From Pseudomonas jessenii (lineage in GTDB: Bacteria; Pseudomonadota; Gammaproteobacteria; Pseudomonadales; Pseudomonadaceae): a DNA stretch of 64,000 nucleotides. Location: assembly GCF_002236115.1 (NCBI RefSeq), contig NZ_NIWT01000001.1, positions 1-64,000 of the forward strand, given 5' to 3'. Below the pieces are notes generated by a model. That model was not told the origin of the DNA, did no database searches, and saw only the letters and a list, made by a program, of their open reading frames with translations. Positions within the stretch are counted from its first letter, which is position 1. Every line of letters starts with the position of its first letter. Shown here piece after piece: positions 35,001 to 43,192 of this stretch. A program made the translations under genes and the position numbers.

Positions 35001-35990
35001 TTCGAGTACCTCGAAGGGGTACCTCAGCCGCTATGGACGAAGGTGCTTTCAGCTGATCGAGTCTCAAAGAAGTCAGAGGCTGTTTGGACGTTCTTCGACA
35101 AAGTACTCTTGGCAAATTCAGACGAGAATGGTTGTGAGCAGAAGGACATGGATGCCTTCGCGAGCTATATCCAGAAGCATGCACAACAGCTACACAAGGA
35201 TCTATGGGCAATAGAAGATTCTCTGCACCAGGATCTGCAGAAGTATCTACTTGCCTCAACCGGAGTCGATAACGAAACCCTCCAAGAGCTTTTCGCGGGG
35301 CTCGTTCTTAATGACCCAGCAATCCTGGACGGCTCATTCGGGTTGCTTCCGAAGGAGCGCTGGGAAATGCTGGCAAGCTCTACCTTCTTGGCTTTCACGC
35401 CCGAGATCCGCCAATCTATACAGGGCTACAATCCGGATTTGGATGTGCCTTTCCTTGTCGCGCATTGGGAGCAGGCACGTGAGCAAATTGATTTCTCGCA
35501 ACTGCCGATCGACATGGTGCTGAAGCTCAGCAAGAGTCGTGCGCCGACTCTGGATGAGAAAATCAATCTGTGGGTGGGCTTATCGGCTGAGGCCTTTGAC
35601 GCCTGCAAAGAGGCCGCCGAAGAAATTGCTAAAGTCTGCGCGTTGGCTAACCGACACACATCCAGCTTCCCCTTGTCGTTTGTTCCCTTGCTCAGAAAGC
35701 TTGCAGCTCTAGACGGGTTGTCTACGGATCAGCGAGGGGAAATGCTAATCCAGTGTTTACCGGCGAGCAGTTGGGGAGAAACGCAGTACCTTCTGGGTTT
35801 ATTGCGTGATGAAGGCTTCAAAAGGCTCGTGCCAACCGTCAGAAGGATCGAGGTGCCCAACAGTGATCTCAATAGGCGACTGCTTGACGCTCTTCAAATA
35901 AGAGGCTTCGTTGGGACGGTGACTACAAAAGCTGACGTTTTCAACGCGACAACCAGACCCAGTGAAATGAAGGACTTGCTAGCTCCATAG
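32049..35990 (+). CDS. YobI-like membrane P-loop NTPase (STAND/KAP-like), 1313 residues
   Basis: It starts at ATG 32049 behind GGAGACAGG. The N-terminal PLTPVLLEPRLSHRYESELL leads into Walker A GEYGAGKSS (90-98). Two hydrophobic helices lie inside the ATPase domain (about 198-216 and 241-262), as in KAP-type NTPases. Walker B is VVVIEDLDRF (E307, D308, D310). The remaining 900 residues are helical and repetitive in character, resembling a sensor arm. A (TCAGAG)-type hexamer repeat encodes SESESESD near residue 967. YobI-like NTPases occur in anti-phage islands. I infer that it detects infection and disrupts the membrane or host metabolism, but the trigger and output are unknown. Confidence 0.75.
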   Translation: MLSRITVFFRSKYESVSAGIHRVIGQCKRYWTALVKAVQAARDFLAVPGSTNVFEPLTPVLLEPRLSHRYESELLSALRNDQVRNIAITGEYGAGKSSVIRTFVERHPELEFAFISLAAFGKDLDKNADSKMRLVDAAGSASIPIASDPKNSEKKVDSDLLTRIEETIVQQLLYAVPSEKLPKTRLKRIIQASLPVIWFRTIFFILLIVGALRLYFPAAEKPPKFVPDWLLAWLSMIPDWLAVIVLVGGGLYMMFNGLKLISLFSIDGFTIKGGKLETTHHGSVLHKNVDEIIYCFERSKIDVVVIEDLDRFGIHDVFTRLREINFIIKQSPQIKRRIYFLYALRDELFAVGEKTKFFDLIIPIIPVVNSENSREKLLELLRERQFNGAELCAGLDYPLLETVCYFIDDMRLIKNIVNEFDMFSTILGAGSGLKLDPNKLFSIIAIRNLHPSEYAHLVKRRGAIYETIHGFGEWRIRQSKHLENAYQALHEERERRVQELANSTAELRAYVWLELLKRSGVSGATHIQLPSGTQFTLNDFVSDNVFEAIFAQNTSLTMGAIDRYGQFNHPSAAVGSKELLASTSYEKRYELLQRTLVDIDHEMAERRIESSRINHQTFRSAARKSYGEVIIEKLNGLDVVIYLMRHGYFDTDYTDYFGYFYAGSLTSEDKNLILGLRGGVSPDVATVISAPKMVAEKLDTDDLSDGRGTIVALIDYLASCPYNEPSMKHERNKLETILRSGLEIHRDRMAEATEILISGPNSTRFVQAVHAIEPGLFRALLVKDDRFESVVSKQTLICAIMDGLEVAQIRQLDLQPHTQIHDAIKELEDVSRLMPGLEVDEKGWSCLRERPIRFSNLGDAIHLDDLKKLIKWRCVELNLHTLSLICRKAQAPYAEKVEATYLDKSDHGANLVTYRRLKALEIEGLDEQLLQMPEDLADTLLAQVGVLEESAESLSTLLWAIHQTSESESESDTLDQLFDRAVCSFEYLEGVPQPLWTKVLSADRVSKKSEAVWTFFDKVLLANSDENGCEQKDMDAFASYIQKHAQQLHKDLWAIEDSLHQDLQKYLLASTGVDNETLQELFAGLVLNDPAILDGSFGLLPKERWEMLASSTFLAFTPEIRQSIQGYNPDLDVPFLVAHWEQAREQIDFSQLPIDMVLKLSKSRAPTLDEKINLWVGLSAEAFDACKEAAEEIAKVCALANRHTSSFPLSFVPLLRKLAALDGLSTDQRGEMLIQCLPASSWGETQYLLGLLRDEGFKRLVPTVRRIEVPNSDLNRRLLDALQIRGFVGTVTTKADVFNATTRPSEMKDLLAP

Positions 35991-36018
35991 TAAATTGGGT
36001 GGTAAATATTTCAAGGAT

Positions 36019-36117
36019 GTGCTGATACGACTGTCGACGCAGCGAGCAAGTGAGAACGGCAACTATTGCCGCATCAGTGGAGGCGTGCCTGACTGGCGCA
36101 AGGTGTTTGAGCAATAA
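36019..36117 (+). pseudogene. Possible C-terminal gene fragment
   Basis: A frame without a proper start reads VLIRLSTQRASENGNYCRIS, then GGVPDWRKVFEQ and TAA. The composition is protein-like and unlike random sequence, but no family is recognised. It lies in the 194-bp gap between the NTPase gene and the DUF2971 gene. Confidence 0.25.
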
Positions 36118-36184
36118 CCGTCAACTAGGTATCAATGCGATAACCATATTCTTAATTAAATTTTGACCCTGAAGGCTAAATTAT

Positions 36185-37198
36185 TTGACACAAGTACCCG
36201 TAAATCCGACCGACATTTCCGAACATAGACAAGTGAATAAAGTTGAGGGCAAACCGTATCGTACCGGATTTCTCAATGCATTTTGGGGTGGCTCCGATAC
36301 CAGTGATCCTCGAGTATTACTTCGCGCTAGACGTGAAAATGTCCTCTCTAGCTCGCAGAGCCTTCATCACTACACTTCGCTCTCCGGATTAAAAGGTATC
36401 ATTGAAGAAAATGGCTTTTGGGCTTCAGACAATCGGTTCATGAATGATGCCGAAGAAAGCTGGAATGGCATTAAGCTGGCGCGCGAAGTCTTGCAGCATA
36501 AGGCGAAGCGCTCCAGTGAGCCGGCGTTCGCAAGCATACTCCGGAATGTCGACGAGCTACTCGCTTCACCAAGGCAGTATGGTCATTTGGTCGCGTGCTT
36601 CTCAACTGCTCGCGACGACTTAGGGCAGTGGCGTGGCTATGGCGCGGGTGGCGTGTGCCTGTGCTTGGGTACGGTTGGCGAAGCAGAAGCCCCGCTTTTC
36701 TTTGGCCCAGATCATTTGCCGTACAAAGCGATCTACGATGACTTACGAAAGCGTGTGCTTCTGCTCTCAGTATTAAGAGGCTTTGAACGCGAGTACGCTC
36801 TTGATCGCATTGCAATGGCTTCCAAATGGCCGAACAATCACGATGAGCATTACACACAGCAGCTTCACTTAAAGATCTCTGGCTGCATTCTCGGCTTCAA
36901 GGATCGGGCCTTTCAAAACGAAGCCGAGGCTCGGATAGTTCTCTCGCATCAACAAGTCGATAGTTACGAAGGCGGCCTAAGGTTTCGCGTCAGTCCGCTT
37001 GGAATTATTCCGTATCTCCGCACTGGTGATCACCTCGCCATTAAGAAAGACGGTGGTCGGCTACCTTTGCGCGAAATCATTGTGGGGCCAGCGCCACACC
37101 AGGAACTGGTTGCTCAGAGTGTGGAGACCTTTTTAAGGCAAAGTGGTTACGCTAACACAACTGTCAGCCTGTCTCAGGTGCCCTACCGGACGCCCTAA
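36185..37198 (+). CDS. DUF2971-family protein
   Basis: The 337-residue soluble protein carries the DUF2971 signature at residues about 55-110: LHHYTSLSGLKGIIEENGFW, ASDNRFMNDAEE, and later VACFSTARDDLGQWRGYGAG. The C-terminal EAEARIVLSHQQ segment also fits. The frame opens with TTG at 36185; no better start was found. DUF2971 proteins are frequent in defence islands. Some authors relate them to ADP-ribosyltransferase-like folds, which I cannot confirm here. It follows the YobI-like NTPase on the same strand and may be its partner. Confidence 0.7.
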   Translation: MTQVPVNPTDISEHRQVNKVEGKPYRTGFLNAFWGGSDTSDPRVLLRARRENVLSSSQSLHHYTSLSGLKGIIEENGFWASDNRFMNDAEESWNGIKLAREVLQHKAKRSSEPAFASILRNVDELLASPRQYGHLVACFSTARDDLGQWRGYGAGGVCLCLGTVGEAEAPLFFGPDHLPYKAIYDDLRKRVLLLSVLRGFEREYALDRIAMASKWPNNHDEHYTQQLHLKISGCILGFKDRAFQNEAEARIVLSHQQVDSYEGGLRFRVSPLGIIPYLRTGDHLAIKKDGGRLPLREIIVGPAPHQELVAQSVETFLRQSGYANTTVSLSQVPYRTP

Positions 37199-37200
37199 TC

Positions 37201-37518
37201 GCACGGACTTGAGCAAGTATCGAGCGATTTAGCAAGCTCACTCGCTCACCAAAATCACCAGTTGGTGACCGAGTCTGCTTTCAGCAACTTGGTCGACGTA
37301 ATCGCGCGCGGGGGAATACCGTGTAAGCGTCTGGTGAAGGCATCCGACCCGGTTAGGTTAGGTGACTTCGCCGGACACTTACTGAAGTCGAGCGTTCGGT
37401 AATCTATCTCTAAGCGCTTCGTGGCGGTTACGGTTCAACTGCGAGGCAGGACGCTGACGTTAATTCAAATTATAGTTTTTGGTGTATTGTTAGGCGACTA
37501 ACTACCCAGAGAACGACC
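37201..37518 (+). promoter_or_regulatory. Leader region of the MvaT-like gene
   Basis: This 318-bp non-coding stretch precedes the MvaT-like gene. The last 60 bases are A/T-rich (TTAATTCAAATTATAGTTTT, then TGGTGTATTGTTAGG), suitable for a promoter and for self-binding by an AT-preferring silencer. Nothing else is seen beyond a small CACC-AGTT-GGTG hairpin. Confidence 0.45.
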
Positions 37519-37884
37519 ATGTCAAAGCTCGCAGAATTCCGTCAACTCGAAAAACACCTCGCCGAACAGCTCGAAGCTCTCGAAGCCCTGAAAGGCGACG
37601 CTGGCCTCAAGAAAGAAATCGAATTTGAAACCAAGCTGCGCGCTCTGCTTGCCGAGTACGGCTACAGCCTTCTGAACGTGATCAACCTGCTTGATCCGAA
37701 GTCTGGTCGTCGCGCTCCAGCTGCCGAGTCCAAAACCGGTAGTCGCAAGCCTCGTCAGTTGAAGGTTTATAAAAATCCTCACACCGGCGAAGTCGTCGAA
37801 ACCAAAGGCGGCAATCACAAAACGCTGAAAGAGTGGAAAGCAGAACACGGCTCCGCGACTGTTGAGTCCTGGCTGACCAAGTGA
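37519..37884 (+). CDS. MvaT/MvaU-family H-NS-like xenogeneic silencer
   Basis: The 121-residue protein has an N-terminal coiled coil for oligomerisation (LAEFRQLEKHLAEQLEALEA). A flexible linker and a C-terminal DNA-binding domain follow, with the family pattern RQLKVYKNPHTGEVVETKGG, NHKTLKEWKAEHG and VESWL. Length and layout match MvaT, MvaU and TurB. These proteins coat AT-rich foreign DNA and silence it. Pseudomonas genomes carry several copies, and islands and plasmids often bring their own; this one lies at the edge of the defence cargo. It may therefore keep the element quiet. Exact paralogue assignment needs a tree. Confidence 0.85.
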   Translation: MSKLAEFRQLEKHLAEQLEALEALKGDAGLKKEIEFETKLRALLAEYGYSLLNVINLLDPKSGRRAPAAESKTGSRKPRQLKVYKNPHTGEVVETKGGNHKTLKEWKAEHGSATVESWLTK

Positions 37885-37899
37885 TTTTGGTTTGAGTAC

Positions 37900-37923
37900 A
37901 AAAGGGCCTGGAGGCCCTTTTTT
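37900..37923 (+). terminator. Rho-independent terminator of the MvaT-like gene
   Basis: AAAAGGGCC-TGGA-GGCCCTTTTTT: strong stem, four-base loop and six Ts, 15 bases after the stop codon. The convergent esterase gene ends just beyond it. Confidence 0.9.
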
Positions 37924-37938
37924 ATCGGCGCCTACAAC

Positions 37939-38886
37939 TCATCTATGCATTCCCATCGCACGCCTAAGTACTCGAAGGATATCGAGTGCAGACTGGTCAG
38001 TAATGCAGCCCGGATTCTGGTCGAACATGTGTGGCGCGCCGGGGTAAACATGAAGCTCAACGGCTACACTAGAGCGAGACAATCGCATAGCAAACGCGAC
38101 GTCCTCTTCGAGGAACAAATCCAGCGCCCCTACCGATAGAAAAGTGCGTGGCAAATCACTCAGGTCTGTGTGCAGGGCAGGCGAAAGCAAACCAATCCGC
38201 TCATCATCAAGCGCGTAATTTCCGCGCAAGCATCTCCAGCAAAACTGGTTGGCTTGGGGCTGCCAGCCAATTATCCCCGTGGTGCTGTTCTTGTGAGGCG
38301 AGTCTGCAGTGCCTGAGCGGTAATCCAGCATCGGATAGATCAAGACTTGTCCCGCGATGGGATATGCGCCTCGGTCACGAGCCAGAATAGCCAGAGCTGC
38401 TGCCAGGCCTCCACCGGCGCTGTGCCCCATGACGACTAATTTGCGGGTGTCGATATTGAGGACTTTTCGATTCTCGAATATCCAGCCAAGCGCCGTGTAG
38501 CAATCTTCAAGGGGAATGGGGAAGGGGTGCTCGGGTGCAAGGCGGTAATCAACAGCGACTATGAACGCCTCCAGTTCTTCGGCCAGATCGGCCAAATAGT
38601 CGTCTGCCATTTCAGGCTGCCCGAGTACAAAACCACCGCCGTGGATATACAGGATCACAGGAAAAGTTTTGCGCTCTGCCGCGACAACGGGCTTGTAAAG
38701 ACAAAGGCGCAATCGCTCCCTGTCGTGAGCTGTTGTCCATACGGATTCACAACGCGTTTGTCCTGACGATTTGAACGTCGCATGGACACGATTTCTGATG
38801 GCAGGCAGCGTATCCAGCGTCCAGGCTTCTGCGCCAGGAGTCAAAAAGCTTCGGAACGCTGGATCAAGCAGTTCATGTGGTTTCAA
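37939..38886 (-). CDS. Alpha/beta-hydrolase esterase (hormone-sensitive-lipase family)
   Basis: The 315-residue cytoplasmic enzyme has the HSL oxyanion motif YIHGGGFVLG (about residue 80), the nucleophile elbow GHSAGGG (about 152) and a catalytic histidine in YPGAPHMFDQ near the end. These features predict hydrolysis of short acyl or aromatic esters, possibly the lactone or ester of a catabolic substrate. It follows the split transketolase genes on the same strand, about 80 bp apart, and could be co-transcribed with them. Confidence 0.85.
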   Translation of the reverse strand: MKPHELLDPAFRSFLTPGAEAWTLDTLPAIRNRVHATFKSSGQTRCESVWTTAHDRERLRLCLYKPVVAAERKTFPVILYIHGGGFVLGQPEMADDYLADLAEELEAFIVAVDYRLAPEHPFPIPLEDCYTALGWIFENRKVLNIDTRKLVVMGHSAGGGLAAALAILARDRGAYPIAGQVLIYPMLDYRSGTADSPHKNSTTGIIGWQPQANQFCWRCLRGNYALDDERIGLLSPALHTDLSDLPRTFLSVGALDLFLEEDVAFAMRLSRSSVAVELHVYPGAPHMFDQNPGCITDQSALDILRVLRRAMGMHR

Positions 38887-38964
38887 CGTTCCGCCCCTTT
38901 TTTCTCACGTGAGGAGGCGCCTCAATTCGAAGCGCTCTTCACGATGAACTACAACAAGATGGAG

Positions 38965-39987
38965 CTACAACCAGGCTTTGATTTGCGCACAAACGGCCGG
39001 TGTTGAGATGCCATACCGATCATGCAGCGTCGGTAGTGCGCCCGCGTCCAGGAATGCGTCAGGTAAAGCGATTTGCCGGAAGGTAGGCGTCACTCCATTA
39101 CGCAGAAGTAACCCGGCAATAGCCTCGCCCAGTCCACCGATTATCGAGCTGTTTTCGGCTGTCACCACTAGGCGTCCGGACTTGCGGGCTTCGGCCAGGA
39201 TGGTCTGTTCATCAAGCGGCTTGATGGTGGGTACGTGCAGCACTGCAACATCAATCCCATCCGCCTGAAGCTGCTTTGCCGCTTCCAATGAACGCATGGT
39301 CATCAGCCCCGTAGAGATGATCAGGACATCGTTACCAGTGCGCAGTGTCTTGGCTTTACCGATCTCGAATTTGTAGCCGTACTCGTCCAGTACCAACGGG
39401 ACATTGCCACGCAGCAAACGCATGTAGACCGGGCCTTGGTGAGCGGCGATTGCAGGCACGGCCTGCTCTATTTCCAGCGCGTCGCACGGATCGACGATCA
39501 TCAGGTTTGGCATTGCGCGGAAGATCGCCAGGTCGTCCGTGGCCTGGTGGCTCGGGCCGTACCCGGTGGTTAGGCCGGGCAAGCCGCAGACAATCTTGAC
39601 GTTGAGGTTTTCCTCGGCAATCGCCATGCAGATGAAGTCATAGGCGCGACGGGAGGCAAACACGGCGTAGGTAGTGGCGAAGGGCACGAAACCTTCCCGG
39701 GCCATACCTGCAGCCGCGCTCATCAGCAACTGCTCGGCCATGCCCATTTGATAGAAGCGATCCGGATGAGCTTTGGCGAAGATGTGCAGGTCGGTGTACT
39801 TGGACAAGTCGGCGGACAGGCCGACGATATCCGGGCGTTGATCCGCCAGCGCAGCTAATGCATGCCCAAAAGGTGCCGACTTGGTGGCTTGGCCTTCGGA
39901 GGCAATGGAAGCGATCATCGCCGAGGTAGTCAGGCGCTTTTTGATCGGCTCGGCATTCGAAGTCGGCGTGTTAGCGGCGTTGCTCAT
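38965..39987 (-). CDS. Split transketolase, C-terminal subunit (copy 1)
   Basis: The 340-residue protein contains the pyrimidine-binding and C-terminal transketolase domains: IVGLSADLSKYTDLHIFAKA, GMAEQLLMSAAAGMAREGFV, GYGPSHQATDDLAI and the catalytic-site-like YMRLLRG. It overlaps the N-terminal subunit gene by four bases (ATGA), so the two halves are made together and should form one thiamine-diphosphate enzyme transferring a two-carbon unit. It is about two-thirds identical by eye to the protein at 62625. The sugar substrate is unknown; AptAB-type apulose-phosphate transketolases share this split form. Confidence 0.85.
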   Translation of the reverse strand: MSNAANTPTSNAEPIKKRLTTSAMIASIASEGQATKSAPFGHALAALADQRPDIVGLSADLSKYTDLHIFAKAHPDRFYQMGMAEQLLMSAAAGMAREGFVPFATTYAVFASRRAYDFICMAIAEENLNVKIVCGLPGLTTGYGPSHQATDDLAIFRAMPNLMIVDPCDALEIEQAVPAIAAHQGPVYMRLLRGNVPLVLDEYGYKFEIGKAKTLRTGNDVLIISTGLMTMRSLEAAKQLQADGIDVAVLHVPTIKPLDEQTILAEARKSGRLVVTAENSSIIGGLGEAIAGLLLRNGVTPTFRQIALPDAFLDAGALPTLHDRYGISTPAVCAQIKAWL

Positions 39988-40832
39988 TGGTCTTTTCCTT
40001 CTTCAAGGTAGCTCAGTGCCAGATCCCACTCGTGTTCTTCCACGCGGATGAAGTGGGTCTTCTCGCGGGTTTCCAGAAACGGCACGCCTTTGCCCATTTT
40101 TGTGTCGCAGATAATCACGCGGGGTTGGGCGGTTGGATGATTGCGCGCGGCATCGAAGGCGGCGACGAGAGCATCAAGGTCATTGCCATCGACGCGCTGA
40201 GTAAACCAACCAAATGCTTGCCAGCGATCGACGATGGGTTCGAACGACAGGATTTCACTGGAGTAACCATCGGCTTGTTGGTTGTTGACGTCGACGATCG
40301 CGATCAAGTTGTCGAGTTTCCAATGCGATGCCGACATCACGGCTTCCCATGTCGAGCCTTCATTCAGTTCACCGTCCGACAGCAGGTTGTAGACGAAGGA
40401 GGATGAACCCTTACGCTTGAGGCCCAGGCAGGCACCGACCGCGATGCCCAACCCCTGACCCAGCGAACCACCGGTGATCTCCATGCCAGGGGTGTAAGCG
40501 GCCATGCCCGACATCGGCAAACGGCTGTCATCCGAACCATAGGTTTCCAGCTCATCGAGCGGGATGATTTCGGCTTCGATCAAGGCCGCGTACAGCGCAA
40601 TCGCGTAGTGACCGATGGAGAGATAGAAGCGATCTCGCTGTTCCCATTCAGGATCGTCAGGCCGATGGTTCATGGCGTGAAAGTAAGACACCGCCAGCAG
40701 GTCGGCAGCGCCGAGGGCCTGCCCAACATAGCCCTGTCCCTGGACTTGGCCCATTCGCAGCGCATGGCGGCGAATGTTGTGTGCGCGTTCAACCAGGGTC
40801 GTGGATGAAGCGAATGAAGGATTAGTAGTCAT
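39984..40832 (-). CDS. Split transketolase, N-terminal subunit (copy 1)
   Basis: The 282-residue protein carries the diphosphate-binding domain of thiamine enzymes. The motif SDGELNEGSTWEA ... VDVNNQQ fits the GDG-N28-N pattern. It also shows SIGHYAIALYAALI and GSDDSRLPMSGM as in small-subunit transketolases. It is the upstream partner of the C-terminal subunit. Upstream on the same strand lie an MFS permease and an SDR dehydrogenase, giving the order dehydrogenase, permease, transketolase, esterase. A near twin is at 61754. Substrate not readable. Confidence 0.85.
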   Translation of the reverse strand: MTTNPSFASSTTLVERAHNIRRHALRMGQVQGQGYVGQALGAADLLAVSYFHAMNHRPDDPEWEQRDRFYLSIGHYAIALYAALIEAEIIPLDELETYGSDDSRLPMSGMAAYTPGMEITGGSLGQGLGIAVGACLGLKRKGSSSFVYNLLSDGELNEGSTWEAVMSASHWKLDNLIAIVDVNNQQADGYSSEILSFEPIVDRWQAFGWFTQRVDGNDLDALVAAFDAARNHPTAQPRVIICDTKMGKGVPFLETREKTHFIRVEEHEWDLALSYLEEGKDQ

Positions 40833-40849
40833 GATGAAACTCCGTTAAC

Positions 40850-42148
40850 TCAACGATTGACCAGGGCGGCGGGAATGCGCAGTACCAGGGTGGCCCCGGC
40901 GAACAGGACGCCGGTGATCAGGTACATGCCGATGGCACTGGAGCCGGTCATTGTGGTGATCCAGCCAATCAGATAAGGCGAGCAGAAACCGGCGAGGTTG
41001 GCGAAGCTGTTGACCGCCGCGATGCCTGCCGCCGCCGATACGCCACCCAGCAGCGTGGTGGGCAGCATCCAGAACAACGACGTAGCGGACAGAATTCCGG
41101 ACGCAGCCAGGCAAAGACTGAGGATGGACAGGGTTGGATTTCCGCCCATCAACGCCGCCAAGCTCAGGCCGATAGCACCGGCAATCATCGGAACAATGAG
41201 GTGCCAGCGGCGCTCGCGATGTTTGTCACCACTTCGTCCCACCAGAAGCATGGCGGCGATAGCACAGAGGTAAGGCAGGCTAGTCAGAAATCCGATGTGC
41301 AGAGGGTCGGAAACGCCTGAATTACGTACCAGGGTGGGCAGCCAGAAGGTGATTGCGTACTGCCCCATCACCACACAGAAATAGATGGCAGCCAGCAACC
41401 ACAGACGACGATCACGAATGAATTCACCGACTGAGGCATGGGTGACTTTCTGCTGATCGTCTTCAGCCAACTCCCGAGTGATCAGGGCTTTTTCTTCGTC
41501 ATTGAGCCAGGTGGCCTGATGCACTCCGTCTTTGAGGTAGCTCAGTACCAGAAGACCGACAACGACCGTGGGTACAGCCTCCAACACGAACATCCATTGC
41601 CAGCCTGCCCAGCCATGCATGCCGGCGAAGTGATTCATGATCCAGCCGGAGAGGGGGCCACCCACCATCCCCGACAGAGGAATGGCGATGAACCACAACA
41701 CGGTCATGCGTGCGCGACGATAGGATGGAAACCAGTAGGTCAGGTACAGCAACAGGCCAGGCGCGAGACCGGCTTCGGCAATGCCTAAAAGAAAGCGAAG
41801 GGCGTAGAACTGCCAGGCGGTTTCGACGAAGGCGAACAGAGCGGAAACGATGCCCCAGGTGATCATGATGCGCGCGATCCAGACCCGTGCCCCGACCTTG
41901 TGCAAGATGATGTTGCTAGGCACTTCACAGAGGAAATAGCCGATGAAGAACATGCCGGCGCCAAGCCCGTAGACCGTTTCGCTAAGCGCTAGATCGTTCA
42001 TCATTTGCAGCTTGGCAAAGCCGACGTTGACGCGATCAAGGTAAGCGCACAGGTAGCACAGCATCAGGAAGGGCATCAAGCGCCAGGCCGTTTTCCGGTA
42101 GGCGTTGGAACGCACGGTCGAAACCGCTTCGAGCGACAGAGTAGTCAT
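40850..42148 (-). CDS. MFS permease, anion:cation symporter family (sugar-acid/aromatic acid type)
   Basis: Twelve hydrophobic helices, with the ACS-family opening LCYLCAYLDRVNVGFAKLQM and the loop PGLLLYLTYWFPSYRRARMT. ATG at 42146-42148 is preferred over the start 13 codons upstream, because the extra residues are polar and unconserved-looking. It should import an organic anion with protons. It is in line between the SDR gene and the split transketolase (17-bp spacing), so it probably brings in their substrate. Confidence 0.82.
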   Translation of the reverse strand: MTTLSLEAVSTVRSNAYRKTAWRLMPFLMLCYLCAYLDRVNVGFAKLQMMNDLALSETVYGLGAGMFFIGYFLCEVPSNIILHKVGARVWIARIMITWGIVSALFAFVETAWQFYALRFLLGIAEAGLAPGLLLYLTYWFPSYRRARMTVLWFIAIPLSGMVGGPLSGWIMNHFAGMHGWAGWQWMFVLEAVPTVVVGLLVLSYLKDGVHQATWLNDEEKALITRELAEDDQQKVTHASVGEFIRDRRLWLLAAIYFCVVMGQYAITFWLPTLVRNSGVSDPLHIGFLTSLPYLCAIAAMLLVGRSGDKHRERRWHLIVPMIAGAIGLSLAALMGGNPTLSILSLCLAASGILSATSLFWMLPTTLLGGVSAAAGIAAVNSFANLAGFCSPYLIGWITTMTGSSAIGMYLITGVLFAGATLVLRIPAALVNR

Positions 42149-42248
42149 GATGGTCTGATCTCTTGTTTTTATTGACTGCCAGGCCATGAGACCCGGCTAC
42201 GTCATCGATCCAGAACCGCACGAGCCTCAAAGGCCCGCCCAGGCGTAC

Positions 42249-42998
42249 TCAATGAATCAGCATGCCGCCGTTCACATCTAGAGTGATGCCTGTGAGGTAA
42301 GAGGATAGGTCGCTGGCCAGGAACAGGGCGGCGTTGGCGACATCCTGTGCTGCACCGAGTCGGCCCAGGGGAATGCCGTCGATGATCGCGTGGCGGCGAT
42401 CGTCCTGCATCAGGCCACCGGTGATGTCGGTGTGAATCAAACCGGGGGCGATGGAGTTGACGCGAATGTTGTCCGGCCCCAGTTCGCGTGCCATGGCTTT
42501 GCCCAGACCCAGTACACCGGCTTTGGCCGCACTGTAATGAGGGCCTCCAAAGATGCCGCCGCCCCGCTGAGCAGAAACGGAAGACATGCACACAATGCTG
42601 CCGGAAGATTGTTGGCGCATGTGCGGAATCACGGCCTGCGACATCAGTAGGGTGCCGCGCAGGCTGACGTCCAGCACCTTGTCGTAGTCTGAAGGGCGGA
42701 TGTCCAGAGTCTTGAGTGGCTGAGTAATGCCGGCATTGTTGACGAGGACGTCGATGCGGCCAAAGTGTTCGATGATTTTGGCAACGGCCTGCTGAACCTG
42801 CGATTCGTCAGCAACGTTGGCCGCAAGACCGAGATGACCTTCGCCCAAGGAAGCAGCGGCATCACGGGCAGCGGATTCATCCAGGTCAAGGATCACGACG
42901 TGAGCGCCTTGTTGCGCGAAAGTGGTCGCTGTAGCGCGGCCAATGCCACGGGCAGATGCGGCACCGGTGATGATTGCGACTTTGCCTTGGAGAAGCAT
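42249..42998 (-). CDS. Short-chain dehydrogenase/reductase (FabG-like)
   Basis: ATG at 42996-42998 yields about 249 residues, the normal SDR length; the longer frame adds 41 unlikely residues. Cofactor motif GAASARGIG at residues about 12-20, NNAGI at about 90, catalytic serine in MSSVSAQ, and Y-x-x-x-K in YSAAKAGV. An aspartate after the second strand (ILDLDES) favours NAD+. It heads the leftward operon with the MFS permease and transketolase, divergent from a LysR gene. Oxidation of a polyol or sugar to a ketose would feed the transketolase; this is inference. Confidence 0.85.
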   Translation of the reverse strand: MLLQGKVAIITGAASARGIGRATATTFAQQGAHVVILDLDESAARDAAASLGEGHLGLAANVADESQVQQAVAKIIEHFGRIDVLVNNAGITQPLKTLDIRPSDYDKVLDVSLRGTLLMSQAVIPHMRQQSSGSIVCMSSVSAQRGGGIFGGPHYSAAKAGVLGLGKAMARELGPDNIRVNSIAPGLIHTDITGGLMQDDRRHAIIDGIPLGRLGAAQDVANAALFLASDLSSYLTGITLDVNGGMLIH

Positions 42999-43102
42999 GG
43001 AGGAGTACCTCAAATTGTTTTTATTGGGTCGATCCGTCAAGAACCGATGACTCAGCTTGTTCTCAAGGGATGGTCTGAGCAATAACGCGAATGTCACTCG
43101 AT

Positions 43103-43119
43103 GCTGAAAAAAATTCAGC
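43103..43119. promoter_or_regulatory. Dyad between SDR operon and LysR gene
   Basis: GCTGAA-AAAAA-TTCAGC is a perfect 17-bp inverted repeat in the divergent intergenic region, 74 bp from the LysR start. It contains a T-N11-A arrangement typical of LysR recognition sites, so it is a candidate operator for both genes. Confidence 0.5.
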
Positions 43120-43192
43120 ACTCGTCAATGCAGTTGTCAGGTGATTGAATGAAAGACAAATCCAATAATCGTAAAAATGCAGTGGGGGTGCC

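Larger units (their letters stand above)
3384..37923. mobile_element. Integrative genomic island with recombinase trio and defence cargo (right end uncertain)
   Basis: The left border is the tRNA 3' scar. Inside it come iterated repeats, palindromic sites and the recombinase operon. The cargo is then a run of mostly non-core genes: nucleases, XRE regulators, antitoxins, a helicase-nuclease, a STAND-like membrane ATPase and several broken genes. The recombinase operon looks richer in A+T than the flanks. The right limit given is the terminator after the MvaT-like gene, chosen only because gene content changes to catabolism there. The expected intact tRNA-Ser is absent, so the true end may lie beyond the window. 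Confidence 0.5.

Noticed and set aside
36061..36100. Second tRNA-Ser att copy (GTGGAGGCG at about 36078)
   Set aside because: Only a few bases match the acceptor; the T-loop sequence is absent.
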